NCBI RefSeq assembly: GCF_900114475.1
Contig: NZ_FOTE01000001.1
Span: forward strand, 561,306-625,305
Source of the DNA: Paenibacillus sp. 1_12
GTDB taxonomy: Bacteria; Bacillota; Bacilli; Paenibacillales; NBRC-103111
Length of the DNA stretch: 64,000 nt
Direction of reading: 5' to 3'
Below the pieces are notes generated by a model. It was not told where the DNA came from. It searched no databases and worked only from the letters and a program-made list of their open reading frames with translations. This document shows positions 53,086 through 62,105 of this stretch, piece by piece. Position 1 is the first letter of the stretch. Each line of letters opens with the position of its first letter. Position numbers and translations under genes: made by a program.

Positions 53086-53727
53086 TTATTCTGCCTCGGA
53101 CACAACTGTAAACCGTTGATTGGCATGCTGTGGCTTTTCAATTTCATCTACAACAGCAATCGCATAGTCGGCATAGCTGATATAGCTTTCACCTTTAGAA
53201 TTAACGAGCAGATGATCCAGTCCCTTTTGATAGCTTCCAGTTCTTTTTCCTTCTGGGGAAAAGAAAGCAGATGGGCTGATAAATGTCCATTGGATAGAAT
53301 CCGTTTGCTGTAAAATGGTTAAGTTTTCTCCTTGATTCTTGGCAGTAGGTAGAAATTGTGCAGGGAATTCCGGTGTATTGAACACTTGAATGGTTTTCTC
53401 CGGATCAACGAATAAGCTTCCCGCACCTCCTACTACGATCAGACGTGTGTTAGGTGCATGTTTTAAGGCTTCAATTAGAACATTGCCTGCTTCAACATGA
53501 AGATGTTCTTTCCCAGCTGGTGCGCCAAATGCATTCACGACCACATCGAATGGTTTCAGGTCATCAGAGGTAAGCTCAAATACGTCTTTTTCCAATATTG
53601 AAATTGAATCGACAAATATTTTGGATGCATCTCTTACAATGGCAGTCACCTGATGTCCTCTATCCACAGCTTCTTTAGCGATAAAACTTCCTGCTTTTCC
53701 GCTAGCTCCAACAATTCCGATTTTCAT
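53086..53727 (-). CDS. NAD(P)-binding NmrA/YwnB-like reductase
   Basis: 213 residues. GIVGASGKAGSFIAKEAVDRGHQVTAIVRD is the Rossmann cofactor fold; VVVNAFGAP and VVGGAGSLFVDP follow. Atypical short SDR with no YxxxK; such proteins are often NADPH-dependent quinone or flavin reductases or redox sensors. Second gene after the VOC dioxygenase, controlled with it. Confidence 0.88.
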   Translation of the reverse strand: MKIGIVGASGKAGSFIAKEAVDRGHQVTAIVRDASKIFVDSISILEKDVFELTSDDLKPFDVVVNAFGAPAGKEHLHVEAGNVLIEALKHAPNTRLIVVGGAGSLFVDPEKTIQVFNTPEFPAQFLPTAKNQGENLTILQQTDSIQWTFISPSAFFSPEGKRTGSYQKGLDHLLVNSKGESYISYADYAIAVVDEIEKPQHANQRFTVVSEAE

Positions 53728-53740
53728 TTATATCCCATCC

Positions 53741-54610
53741 TTACTTTTGATTATTTATAACTAATCTAATTTCAATACCCGTAGGGTCCTTCAGCGCCCA
53801 TGCTCCGTCAAGCTTGGTCACGGCAATACCTGCACGTTCAACCCGCTCAAGTACAGCCTGAAGTTCTGTTGAATCTGGAACAACGACAGTGAAATATGCC
53901 AATCCCGTGCTTTCTGCTGGTGCAAGAGGCGCGCCGACTCCCGCCCAGATGTTCAGTCCAATATGATGATGATAACCTCCGGCCGCTATGAATAAAGCTC
54001 CCATGTTGGCTGCTCCGTCAAGCTCGATCGTAAAGCCGAGAATATCGATATAAAATGCTTTGGACTGCTGCAAATCGCTCACATGAAGATGAATATGCCC
54101 AATGATCGTTCCTGGTGGTAGCCCTGTCCAAGGCTCATCTCCCGCTTCCGCAAGCAAGCCGTCCCAATCAATCGGGTCAGTTGCCATCTTATAATTTCCC
54201 TGGGCATCACGTTTCCAGCTTTCACGAGGGCGGTCTCTGTAAATTTCAATGCCGTTGTTATCCGGGTCAGCAATATACAAAGCTTCACTGACCAGATGAT
54301 CCGCCTGCCCGATATGAATACCAGAATGAATCAGGTTTTTTAAAGAAAGACCAAGAGCCTTCCGATTCGGAACGAGAATGGCAAAATGATATAATCCTGC
54401 CGACGATCTGCGCGGTACAATGGCACCCGTAACTTCCTGTATAACTAACAAAACCTTCTGTCCATCTACAGTGAATCTTGCGCTATCGACAGTTTGATCC
54501 AGAACCTGTAACCCGACAACTTCCTTATAAAACTGAATAGATCTTGCCAAGTTGCTAACCTTTAAATGAACTTTGCCGAGTACAGTATTCGGATGAATGG
54601 AATCTTTCAT
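53741..54610 (-). CDS. Two-domain VOC dioxygenase (CatE-like)
   Basis: 289 residues, two glyoxalase/bleomycin-fold domains (about 8-125 and 160-285). Metal ligands appear as HLKV..., HFAIL and EIYRDRP in the first and HLHV, HHHIG and EIRL in the second, like catechol 2,3-dioxygenase CatE (YfiE). The ATG at 54610 with GGGAGAG upstream is used. Probably degrades catechols or quinol adducts. Divergent from an HxlR regulator. Confidence 0.87.
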   Translation of the reverse strand: MKDSIHPNTVLGKVHLKVSNLARSIQFYKEVVGLQVLDQTVDSARFTVDGQKVLLVIQEVTGAIVPRRSSAGLYHFAILVPNRKALGLSLKNLIHSGIHIGQADHLVSEALYIADPDNNGIEIYRDRPRESWKRDAQGNYKMATDPIDWDGLLAEAGDEPWTGLPPGTIIGHIHLHVSDLQQSKAFYIDILGFTIELDGAANMGALFIAAGGYHHHIGLNIWAGVGAPLAPAESTGLAYFTVVVPDSTELQAVLERVERAGIAVTKLDGAWALKDPTGIEIRLVINNQK

Positions 54611-54652
54611 TTTGCATCTCTCCCTTTTAAGAAAAACGACCATCAACGTTAA

Positions 54653-54666
54653 TTACTTTTCGTAAC
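54653..54666. promoter_or_regulatory. HxlR-type operator O1
   Basis: TTAC-TTTTC-GTAAC, directly after the -10 of the VOC promoter. Confidence 0.7.
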
Positions 54667-54668
54667 TA

Positions 54669-54697
54669 AATATATAATTATAACTTTTATATGTCAA
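54669..54697 (-). promoter_or_regulatory. Promoter of the VOC-NmrA operon
   Basis: Minus strand TTGACA (54692-54697), 17 bp, TATATT (54669-54674). Confidence 0.78.
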
Positions 54698-54706
54698 GTC
54701 TTATAT

Positions 54707-54720
54707 TTACTTTTTGTAAC
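54707..54720. promoter_or_regulatory. HxlR-type operator O2
   Basis: TTAC-TTTTT-GTAAC, overlapping the -35 of the HxlR gene's own promoter; 54 bp (about five helical turns) from O1. Confidence 0.7.
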
Positions 54721-54742
54721 TTAATAATAAATAGTATATAAT
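54714..54742 (+). promoter_or_regulatory. Promoter of the hxlR-like gene
   Basis: TTGTAA (54714-54719), 17 bp, TATAAT (54737-54742). Leader of about 100 nt. Confidence 0.72.
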
Positions 54743-54849
54743 ATAAAATAAAGGATAGAAGTCCGGTAATGTGATTAGAGAGAATAATTTGACCGCCCAG
54801 CGGGAACTTATTCACTGGACTTCTAGAACAGAGTGAGGTGATCGTAAAT

Positions 54850-55194
54850 ATGAATTCGCCTATTATTCCATTTTCATTATGTCCGAGAGTTGAAAAAGGA
54901 ATGCAGCTATTAAGTAAACGCTGGTCGATACTTATTATTTATCAGCTGATGAGCGGCACCCAGCGATTCCATTCCTTAGAAGCCGCGCTCCCTGTGAGTG
55001 GTAGGCTGCTATCGGAACGTCTTAAAGAATTAGAGCAGGAGGGGATCGTCCTGAGAGAAGTGTTTCCGGAAACCCCTGTACGCATCCAATATTCGTTAAC
55101 GGAAAAAGGACACGCTTTAGCTCCACTGATTAAGGAAATCGAACGATGGTCTGCAGACTGGGTACAGGTAGAGGCTGATGAAGTAAAATCTTAA
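54850..55194 (+). CDS. HxlR family transcriptional regulator
   Basis: 114 residues from the ATG at 54850 (AGGTGA 8 nt upstream). CPRVEKGMQLLSKRWSILIIYQL and FHSLEAALPVSGRLLSERLKELEQEGIVLREVFPETPVRIQYSLTEKG are diagnostic. The Cys at about residue 11 matches the redox-sensing N-terminal Cys of YodB/HypR-like members, so it probably senses quinones or disulfide stress and represses itself and the VOC operon. Confidence 0.92.
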   Translation: MNSPIIPFSLCPRVEKGMQLLSKRWSILIIYQLMSGTQRFHSLEAALPVSGRLLSERLKELEQEGIVLREVFPETPVRIQYSLTEKGHALAPLIKEIERWSADWVQVEADEVKS

Positions 55195-55198
55195 TACA

Positions 55199-55250
55199 AA
55201 AGAACCTTCAGTCCCACTAAAAATTGTGGAATCCTGAAGGTTCTTTTTTT
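55199..55250. terminator. Bidirectional terminator, hxlR-like gene and sugar permease
   Basis: AAGAACCTTCAG ... CTGAAGGTTCTT with a T run at 55243-55250; the minus strand also ends in T. Confidence 0.88.
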
Positions 55251-55273
55251 CTAATTATAATTTTAAACACTGC

Positions 55274-56104
55274 TCACCCCTTGGTGGCGCCTGATGCGAT
55301 CCCTTTGACAAAGTACTGCTGTAAGAACAGGAACGCTGCCAGCACCGGTATCATAGAAATAATGGTTCCAGCAAATACCATATCCCACCGAGTCGAAAAT
55401 TCACCTACATAAGTGAAGATTTCCACCGTTACCGTCTTAGGCTGATCTGAAGGCAATACGAGCATCGGCATCAGAAAATCATTCCAGATTCCCAGACCAT
55501 TCAACACAACCATACTAACGGTACATGGCCCAAGCAATGGAAACACAATTTTCCAAAAGATACCGTACTTGGAGCAGCCGTCGATTTCAGCCGCTTCCTC
55601 AATTTCACGGGGAATGCCCTTCAGAAAGCTTGTATACAGCAGTATGCCAAAGCTTACCGAGCCTGCCACATAAATCACAATCGGCCCGAGCAGGGAGCCA
55701 TACAAACCAAACAGCTTTAATTCTTTAAATAACGGAATCATGTAGACTTGAAACGGGATCATGATGCCAGCCAAAAAAAAGCCATACATCCAGCTTGACC
55801 AAGCTCTTTTCGTTCTTTCCAGCGCATACGCCGCCATAGGAATGACAATAATCATCATCACCGTTCCACCTATGGTCAGGATCGCCGAGTTCATCGTTGC
55901 TTTTGGAAAGTCGGTTTTCGCCCACAAGAACTTAAAGCTCTCTAAATAGAAGGTTTTCGGAAATGACACGGCATCCCGCAAAATTTGCCCATTGCTTTTA
56001 AAGGCAGAAATCAGGCTGAAATAGAACGGGAACAAAAATATCACAGCTAATATGATCGTTACGGCAAAAAGAAAAAACTCAAAAGTCAGCTGTCTTTTGC
56101 GCAT
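55274..56104 (-). CDS. Carbohydrate ABC transporter permease (MalG-type)
   Basis: 276 residues, six helices. EEAAEIDGCSKYGIFWKIVFPLLGP is the EAA coupling loop that contacts the ATPase. No ATPase gene is in the cluster, so a shared MsmX-type ATPase presumably drives it. Start overlaps the previous stop (TAATG). Confidence 0.93.
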   Translation of the reverse strand: MRKRQLTFEFFLFAVTIILAVIFLFPFYFSLISAFKSNGQILRDAVSFPKTFYLESFKFLWAKTDFPKATMNSAILTIGGTVMMIIVIPMAAYALERTKRAWSSWMYGFFLAGIMIPFQVYMIPLFKELKLFGLYGSLLGPIVIYVAGSVSFGILLYTSFLKGIPREIEEAAEIDGCSKYGIFWKIVFPLLGPCTVSMVVLNGLGIWNDFLMPMLVLPSDQPKTVTVEIFTYVGEFSTRWDMVFAGTIISMIPVLAAFLFLQQYFVKGIASGATKG

Positions 56105-57006
56105 TACAACTGCACCTCTCTTTTACGCAGCAGGGCCACCTGAATCAGTGACACGACCAGAATCAATCCGAATAGTGCCAGTGCATTTGCAGTTCCATAG
56201 CCTTGACGCATTTCCCCGAATCCTACCTTATAGACGATATAAGTTAAGGTTTCTGTTGAGAAGCCCGGCCCTCCGTCTGTCATGACCGCAATCTGGTCGA
56301 ACACCTTCAATGAATTAATCATCGATAAAGTCATACATACTGTCACGGCCCCGGCCAACAGCGGGAAAGTGATATGAAGGAACTGCTGCCAGCGGTTCGC
56401 ACCATCGATCCGTGAAGCTTCTATTAGCTCCTGCGGCACACTTTGCAGGGCTGCTAAATAAATAATCATATAATAGCCAGCTGATTTCCATACAATGGAG
56501 AATATGATCGCAATCATCGTATAACGGGTGTCGCCAAGCCAATCTATTTTTAGGGAAGCTAGTCCCCAGCTCTCGAACAGCTGGTTCAACACGCCAAAGT
56601 TATAATTGTAGATGACGGTCCAAATAAAGCTCATGACCACACCGCTCAGCAGCACCGGCAAGTAAAAGGCACTGCGAAAAAAATTACGAAACCAACGAAC
56701 CTGATCCACCAGCATGGCGAGCACGATCGCTGCGGCATTTTCCAGAATGACCAAAGCTACCGACAAGATCAGGGTGTTCTTCAGTGCATTATGAACCCGC
56801 TCACTCCTCCACAATTCCACGAAGTTATCAAGACCGATGAACCGGATATCAGGACTGACGCCGTCCCAGGAGGTAAGACTCAGGTATACGCTGCTGATCG
56901 TCGGAGTCACAACAAACAGCATATAAAATATAAATGCAGGCAGTATGAATATGAGTGCATACGAGATTCGGAATTTTCTTGGTTTAGGCGTCCATGCAGC
57001 AGACAT
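56104..57006 (-). CDS. Carbohydrate ABC transporter permease (MalF-type)
   Basis: 300 residues, six helices. EASRIDGANRWQQFLHITFPLLAG is the EAA loop. ATG at 57006 with AAGGAG 8 nt upstream. Follows the binding-protein gene after a stable stem-loop. Confidence 0.93.
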   Translation of the reverse strand: MSAAWTPKPRKFRISYALIFILPAFIFYMLFVVTPTISSVYLSLTSWDGVSPDIRFIGLDNFVELWRSERVHNALKNTLILSVALVILENAAAIVLAMLVDQVRWFRNFFRSAFYLPVLLSGVVMSFIWTVIYNYNFGVLNQLFESWGLASLKIDWLGDTRYTMIAIIFSIVWKSAGYYMIIYLAALQSVPQELIEASRIDGANRWQQFLHITFPLLAGAVTVCMTLSMINSLKVFDQIAVMTDGGPGFSTETLTYIVYKVGFGEMRQGYGTANALALFGLILVVSLIQVALLRKREVQL

Positions 57007-57029
57007 AATCTCCACTCCTTTATACAACG

Positions 57030-57049
57030 GAACCCCCTTGCGGGGGTCC
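57030..57049 (-). terminator. Intercistronic stem-loop after the sugar-binding protein
   Basis: GGAACCCCC-TTGC-GGGGGTCC. No T tail on the minus strand; probably stabilises the binding-protein mRNA or lowers permease output. Confidence 0.7.
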
Positions 57050-57058
57050 CATTTTTCT

Positions 57059-58402
57059 TTATTTCTTCAATGCTTTGACCTCGGTATTCCACTCTTCATC
57101 AGACTTTTTCATCGCGTCTTCTACCGTTAATTTACCGCTTGCCCAGTCTTGTGACAGCTTGTAGAACCAGTTGCGGAAGGAGGCCGGCATGGTGTTGTCA
57201 CCCCAGAAGCCGTTAATTTGCATGGAATGTCCAGTATTCGGATCATTAACAACCTTCAACACGGTTTGTAGTGGTTCAATGGCCTTATACGTGATGTTTT
57301 CCTTCGTAGTCGGGATGCCGCTAACCAGCTCCAAATAGTGCGCATACTGCTCTTTAGCAAAAAAGAATTTAATAAATTGCTTCATGGCTGCCGCTTTTTC
57401 CGGATTTTTGGCCGCTTCTGCGGTCATGGACCAGCCCTGCTGATTAGGCAGTGTTGCCAGGTTGATTTTACCATCAGTACCCGGAAGTACGTAGAAGCCC
57501 AGTTCAAAGGAAGGGTCCGCATCCAAAATCTGTTGGAACATCCAAGGCCCTGAATACAGCATAGCCGCCTTATTCGTCACGAGCAGAGACGTCGTCTGAT
57601 TGTCTGCGGTGCTTAAGAAGCCTTTTTCCACATAGCCCTTCTCAAACAGCTGCGTGAAATCCTTCATCGCTTTTGTAGGTCCGGCATCGGTGAAGCTGAC
57701 CTCGCCTTTATTACGCTTGGCATTCCAGTTCGGGTCCTTGATGAACACATCGTCGATCAGGAATTTGTTGATCAGGAAGCCCATATGCCAGATGTCCTTG
57801 CCTCCGACTACCAACGGTGCAATTCCTTTGGCTTTTAGCTTTTCGCATATTTCCAGAAACTCGGCGTACGTCTTTGGTTCCTGCGTGATACCGGCATCCT
57901 TATACATCTTTTTGTTGTAAATGATGCCTTGCGGAGCAGAGCCGGCAATCGGTGCGGTATAGAACTTGCCGTTCACCTGTGCGGTGAGCTTGAACAGATC
58001 CTTTAGGTCAGCTGGAAGTTCGGCCAGCTTGCCTGCATCCGCATACAGCTGCGTATCACGCATTTCCACCAAATCCGGGAACTCGCCAACTGCGTCCTTG
58101 GTTTTTAAATATTCCAGATAGGTCGCAGATGAATTATTGGAGATATCGACAATTTTGATATTCGGGTTCGCTTTATTAAAGGCGGCAATAGCGTCGACAA
58201 CTCCCTGCTTATGGGCAGGATCTCCAGCCGCATAGGCCAGTGTGAAGGAAACCGGCTTCTTCGCTTCCATCTGTGCGGCTGGTGCTGCTCCCGTTCCTGC
58301 TGCTGCTTTGTCAGCTGGCTTTTGCTCCTGAGAGCAAGCAGCAAGCGCTGGCGTTATTGCCATACTCAGTGCGAGTAGTCCACCTAATGTTTTCTTTTTC
58401 AA
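57059..58402 (-). CDS. Sugar ABC transporter substrate-binding lipoprotein
   Basis: 447 residues from the TTG at 58402 (GGGAGG 8 nt upstream; ATG at 58408 is 2 nt from that site). Lipobox LAAC with Cys23. Family 1 extracellular binding protein: TLAYAAGDPAHKQGVVDAIAAFNKANPNIKI, SAPQGIIYNKKMYKDAGI and KAAMLYSGPWMFQQIL. Sugar unknown. Just before it in the regulatory region lie direct repeats shared with the kinase gene. Confidence 0.93.
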   Translation of the reverse strand: MKKKTLGGLLALSMAITPALAACSQEQKPADKAAAGTGAAPAAQMEAKKPVSFTLAYAAGDPAHKQGVVDAIAAFNKANPNIKIVDISNNSSATYLEYLKTKDAVGEFPDLVEMRDTQLYADAGKLAELPADLKDLFKLTAQVNGKFYTAPIAGSAPQGIIYNKKMYKDAGITQEPKTYAEFLEICEKLKAKGIAPLVVGGKDIWHMGFLINKFLIDDVFIKDPNWNAKRNKGEVSFTDAGPTKAMKDFTQLFEKGYVEKGFLSTADNQTTSLLVTNKAAMLYSGPWMFQQILDADPSFELGFYVLPGTDGKINLATLPNQQGWSMTAEAAKNPEKAAAMKQFIKFFFAKEQYAHYLELVSGIPTTKENITYKAIEPLQTVLKVVNDPNTGHSMQINGFWGDNTMPASFRNWFYKLSQDWASGKLTVEDAMKKSDEEWNTEVKALKK

Positions 58403-58510
58403 TATCATGACCTCCCTGTTTCTCATTCATTTCATCGGATTCCATCATGCAATGAAAGTGCTTTCTTCCATATATTAAGACTATCATATGGCCTTAAAGC
58501 AGAGAATGAA

Positions 58511-58542
58511 GTTTTTTAAGCGAGATATGCCCCTTTTTTAAG
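58511..58542 (-). promoter_or_regulatory. AraC-type direct repeat upstream of the binding-protein gene
   Basis: On the minus strand CTTAAAAAAG (58533-58542) and CTTAAAAAAC (58511-58520), 22 bp apart, same orientation. A related pair lies at 62064-62093 before the kinase gene. The spacing of two helical turns suits an AraC-type regulator such as the YesN-like protein encoded here. Confidence 0.6.
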
Positions 58543-58547
58543 ATGTT

Positions 58548-60131
58548 TTACTTATGACTCTTGTACTCTTGTGGAAGCTTGCCGAATTGCTTCTTGAACA
58601 TGTCACTGAAATGTCTAGCGTTATTATAGCCCACCTTTTCGGCGATTTCGTATACCAGCAGATCGGTATGGAGCAGCAGCTTGACCGCGTGCTTCATGCG
58701 GATTTCCGTTACGTAATGCTTGAAATTAACTCTCGTGTGCTTTTTGAAAAAGCTGCTGAAATAGTACGGGTTCATATACAGCATAGCAGCCATACTTTCC
58801 AAAGTAATATTTTCATTAAAGTGCTGTTCGATATATTCCTTTACCAGCTTCAGCTGCTGACCTTCCTTGCCAATAAACAACAGACGATCAGCAAGCTCTC
58901 GCACCCTTCCGCTTACAAACTGCTTCAATTCCTCGTACTTTTGAATTTGCTGCATCTCCAGCAGCCACTTCTGCTGCTCCTGCTCCAATTCCTGCAGCTC
59001 CATGCTGATTTCATGAATCTTCTCTACAAGCTCACGGATCATGGCAAAACAGGTCGTAACCGCGATTTCTTTGCTTCCTTGCGAGGTTGCGGCGATCATG
59101 TGGAATAGCTGATCCAGCTCTTCGGACAGACTGGCATCGTCCTTGTTCAGCATAGCTTGAAATAAAGCAGCCACCCGTTCCTTAAGCTTTCTCTCGGAAA
59201 TCGGGTGATCCTGTGACATGAACGTCCAGGGAATGACGGATAGCATGCCGGCAAAATATTGATTCTTGAGTGCAGCTATTGCCGATATATAAGAGGTTCT
59301 CAGTTCCTTCAGCTTATGTACGGGACAACCGAAACCAATGGAAATATCAATTTTTAAATAGTAATAAATTTGCAGCACCATTTCCTCTGCCAGCTTTTGT
59401 ATGGATTGCGTATCGGAATGATTGACTATGATACACAAGCTGTCATGCTTGCGCATCACAAAACCGCCTGCGCGCTGCTGCAGCATCTCTTCGATTACAT
59501 TCGTGATCGCGAACAAGACCAATCGATTTTCGTGATCCCCCCAACGACCGTCGTCCTCCTGCTTGACGAAGCTCACCACCATCACGGTCAATAGCTCATT
59601 AGAGACTTGAAGACTCAGCTCCTGCAGCTTGCGGGTCGCTTCATTGCCGCGAATATCACCTTCCGTTAATCGATCCAACAGCTCCTCGATCTGCGTTTTA
59701 CGATCCTTCTGCTCATAAACCGCCAGCTTATGTTTGGAGGATTGTCCTTCATGATGCTCCCGCAGCAGCAGCAGCGCTTTATTCACGGCATCGATCAGCA
59801 GTCCCTTATCAATCGGCTTCACCAAATATTCAACAGCGCCATAAGCGATGGCATCCTTAGCATAAGAAAATTCCTGGTATGCGCTAATAAAAATAACCCG
59901 TGTTCGCAGCTCGCGTTTTTCGATCTCTTTAATGACATCGATACCGCTTCCGTCAGGCATGCTAATATCCGTTATCACGAGATCGGGTTTATGCTCTTCA
60001 ATTAGCTGCAGCAGTCCGCTGCCTGTCCAAGCTTCACCCACGATTTCAACCCCCATCGCTTCCCATGGGATCAGTTTTTTCAAACCTTTAATAATGATCG
60101 GCTCATCATCGGCCATTACGGCTTTCAGCAT
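58548..60131 (-). CDS. YesN-type response regulator with AraC DNA-binding domain
   Basis: 527 residues. Receiver (3-120) with phospho-Asp in LVITDISMPDGSG near 55 and Lys in LVKPIDKG; a long central helical region; C-terminal AraC domain LVKEYIEQHFNENITLESMAAMLYMNPYYFSSFFKKHTRVNFKHYV to the end. Controls the neighbouring sugar ABC genes. Start overlaps the kinase stop by 26 nt. Confidence 0.93.
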   Translation of the reverse strand: MLKAVMADDEPIIIKGLKKLIPWEAMGVEIVGEAWTGSGLLQLIEEHKPDLVITDISMPDGSGIDVIKEIEKRELRTRVIFISAYQEFSYAKDAIAYGAVEYLVKPIDKGLLIDAVNKALLLLREHHEGQSSKHKLAVYEQKDRKTQIEELLDRLTEGDIRGNEATRKLQELSLQVSNELLTVMVVSFVKQEDDGRWGDHENRLVLFAITNVIEEMLQQRAGGFVMRKHDSLCIIVNHSDTQSIQKLAEEMVLQIYYYLKIDISIGFGCPVHKLKELRTSYISAIAALKNQYFAGMLSVIPWTFMSQDHPISERKLKERVAALFQAMLNKDDASLSEELDQLFHMIAATSQGSKEIAVTTCFAMIRELVEKIHEISMELQELEQEQQKWLLEMQQIQKYEELKQFVSGRVRELADRLLFIGKEGQQLKLVKEYIEQHFNENITLESMAAMLYMNPYYFSSFFKKHTRVNFKHYVTEIRMKHAVKLLLHTDLLVYEIAEKVGYNNARHFSDMFKKQFGKLPQEYKSHK

Positions 60132-61920
60132 GGCTGTTCAACTCCCTTATGAGTGGAATGGTCATCCGTACAGAGGTTCCAATCGACGGTTTACTGTTCA
60201 TTTCAAGGCCGTATTCGTCACCATATAACGTTATAAGGCGGTCATGCACATTTTTCATACCAATGCTGCCTGCTTGCTCTTGGTCGATCTGCCCCGCAAG
60301 CTTTTGCCTAATCGATTGCAGCCGCTCCTCCGTTATACCGACTCCGTCATCATCTACAATGATCGTAATCTGGTCCTTGGCAGCCGGCTCCACGGAAATT
60401 CGAATTTTGCCTTTACCAATTTTGGGCATAATGCCATGATAAACCGCGTTCTCGACAATAGGCTGCAGAGACAGCTTGGGGATGCTGCAGTTCAAATAAT
60501 CTGGATCGATTCGAAATTCAATTTCGAGCTTATGCTCTCCATAGCGCATGACCATCAAGCGGAAATATTCCTCAATATTCATTTTTTCGTCCAGCACAGT
60601 TACGTTCTCTTCACCCGAATTCAATACATATTTGAGCTGATTGGACAACGAATGAATCATATCCCCAACCTCGTTATCGTCATTAGCGACTGCACTCATT
60701 CGGATCACTTCCAGTGTATTGTATAAGTAGTGGGGACGAATCTGGCTTTTTAATGCATTCAGCTCAGCCTGCTTCTGCTTGATCTGGGCCACATATACTT
60801 CATCAATGAAGCTTTTCAGCCGAATGACCATTTTGTTAAAGCCGCGGGCCAGCAGTCCCACCTCATCATTGCTTAGCACGGTCACTTGAATATCCAGATT
60901 ACCCGACTCCATCTTGGCCATCTGCCGCGTCAAGGAACGGATCGGACCCGAGAATCGGTTAGAGAACCAAATCGCAACGGTTATCAAGGAGATCATACAT
61001 ACACAAATCACGATGATTATCGAACGAATAATCCGTTCCACAGCGAGAAACATTTCCTCTTTATAAAAGTCGCCAACCACTCGCCAGCCGGTATTTGTAA
61101 TCTCTTGCTGCATATGCAGATAGTCATTGGAGGCCTTGGCTATATAATAGCTGCCGATCCTCGCGGGCTGGTTGCTGTACAAGCAGATGCCTGCATCATT
61201 CAACACATAGATCTCGTCCTTCGCACCGAGCAGCATCTTCTTAAAAACCTCATCGAATGCACCTTCATTCACATCCATGTACAACGTGCCCAATACCCGA
61301 GCTTCCGCATTGACAGGTGCGGTCACATCGAGCAAATTACGGCCGAACGTCGTCACATTACGATTCGAGCCGATAATATAACGTTCCGGATGTGTAGGAA
61401 TAAACGTTAGTCCTTTGGGATTGCTGCTTAATCGGGCTGACCAGTCGGCAGGCGGGAACGGGAATTGCGTGTCCAAGGCGCGGCTTTCCCTATTCAGCAT
61501 TTGAATCTGCCCGTTGGGCAAAACGAACAATACATTATTTAAATAGGGATCGGAATATAAAATCGAGCGGACAAAATCACCCAGAGTGGTACGCAAACGA
61601 CGATCCTCCATTCGGTTCTGCACCATAATCGCCTCACCGAGCTCACCATAACCATCAACCGCATACGTATACATTACTTTGGAAATGTTGTTGTATCGCG
61701 TATGCATATCCTCCACATTTTTGCTTGCAAACAGCAGCATCTGTTCAAAATTACTAACAGCGTAACGCTCCATATAACCCGAAAACGTACTTAACGAAAT
61801 ATAGCTGATGACGAGCAGCGGGATTAGTCCCACGGTAATGAAGGAAAATGTGAATTTAGCAAAAATACTATTTTTCAAGCGAAACAGGTTTGTCCTTGCC
61901 ATACCGTTTTTCGCCCCCAT
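60106..61920 (-). CDS. YesM-type sensor histidine kinase
   Basis: 604 residues. Two membrane helices (about 19-41 and 291-315) flank an extracellular Cache-like sensor; HAMP (316-365); His_kinase domain with QIRPHYLYNTLEV, phospho-His near 397 (the usual motif is NPHFLYN); ATPase domain with NAVYHGI, DDDGVGI and GSIGMKNVHDRL. An ATG at 61902 is an alternative start. Senses sugar or its receptor at the surface. Confidence 0.93.
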   Translation of the reverse strand: MGAKNGMARTNLFRLKNSIFAKFTFSFITVGLIPLLVISYISLSTFSGYMERYAVSNFEQMLLFASKNVEDMHTRYNNISKVMYTYAVDGYGELGEAIMVQNRMEDRRLRTTLGDFVRSILYSDPYLNNVLFVLPNGQIQMLNRESRALDTQFPFPPADWSARLSSNPKGLTFIPTHPERYIIGSNRNVTTFGRNLLDVTAPVNAEARVLGTLYMDVNEGAFDEVFKKMLLGAKDEIYVLNDAGICLYSNQPARIGSYYIAKASNDYLHMQQEITNTGWRVVGDFYKEEMFLAVERIIRSIIIVICVCMISLITVAIWFSNRFSGPIRSLTRQMAKMESGNLDIQVTVLSNDEVGLLARGFNKMVIRLKSFIDEVYVAQIKQKQAELNALKSQIRPHYLYNTLEVIRMSAVANDDNEVGDMIHSLSNQLKYVLNSGEENVTVLDEKMNIEEYFRLMVMRYGEHKLEIEFRIDPDYLNCSIPKLSLQPIVENAVYHGIMPKIGKGKIRISVEPAAKDQITIIVDDDGVGITEERLQSIRQKLAGQIDQEQAGSIGMKNVHDRLITLYGDEYGLEMNSKPSIGTSVRMTIPLIRELNSHAESRNGR

Positions 61921-61982
61921 GGTTCAGATGAATGATGTTTATAAATGGTAAAGCCTGTCATTATCATATCAGCACATTTTGC

Positions 61983-62018
61983 AAAAAAAAATCCCTGCAT
62001 CCAAATGGGATACAGGGA
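61983..62018 (-). terminator. Terminator of the DinB-like gene
   Basis: Minus strand TCCCTGTATCC...GGATGCAGGGA followed by a run of nine T. Confidence 0.9.
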
Positions 62019-62063
62019 CGATCTCTTCATTATATCTGGTTGTATGTGTCGTTGGGAACGAAG

Positions 62064-62093
62064 CTATTTAAGGGAAATGTCTGCTTTTTTAAG
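62064..62093 (-). promoter_or_regulatory. AraC-type direct repeat upstream of the kinase gene
   Basis: Minus strand CTTAAAAAAG (62084-62093) and CTTAAATAG (62064-62072), 21 bp apart. Same motif and spacing as the site at 58511-58542. Confidence 0.55.
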
Positions 62094-62105
62094 GTGATCA
62101 TAATT

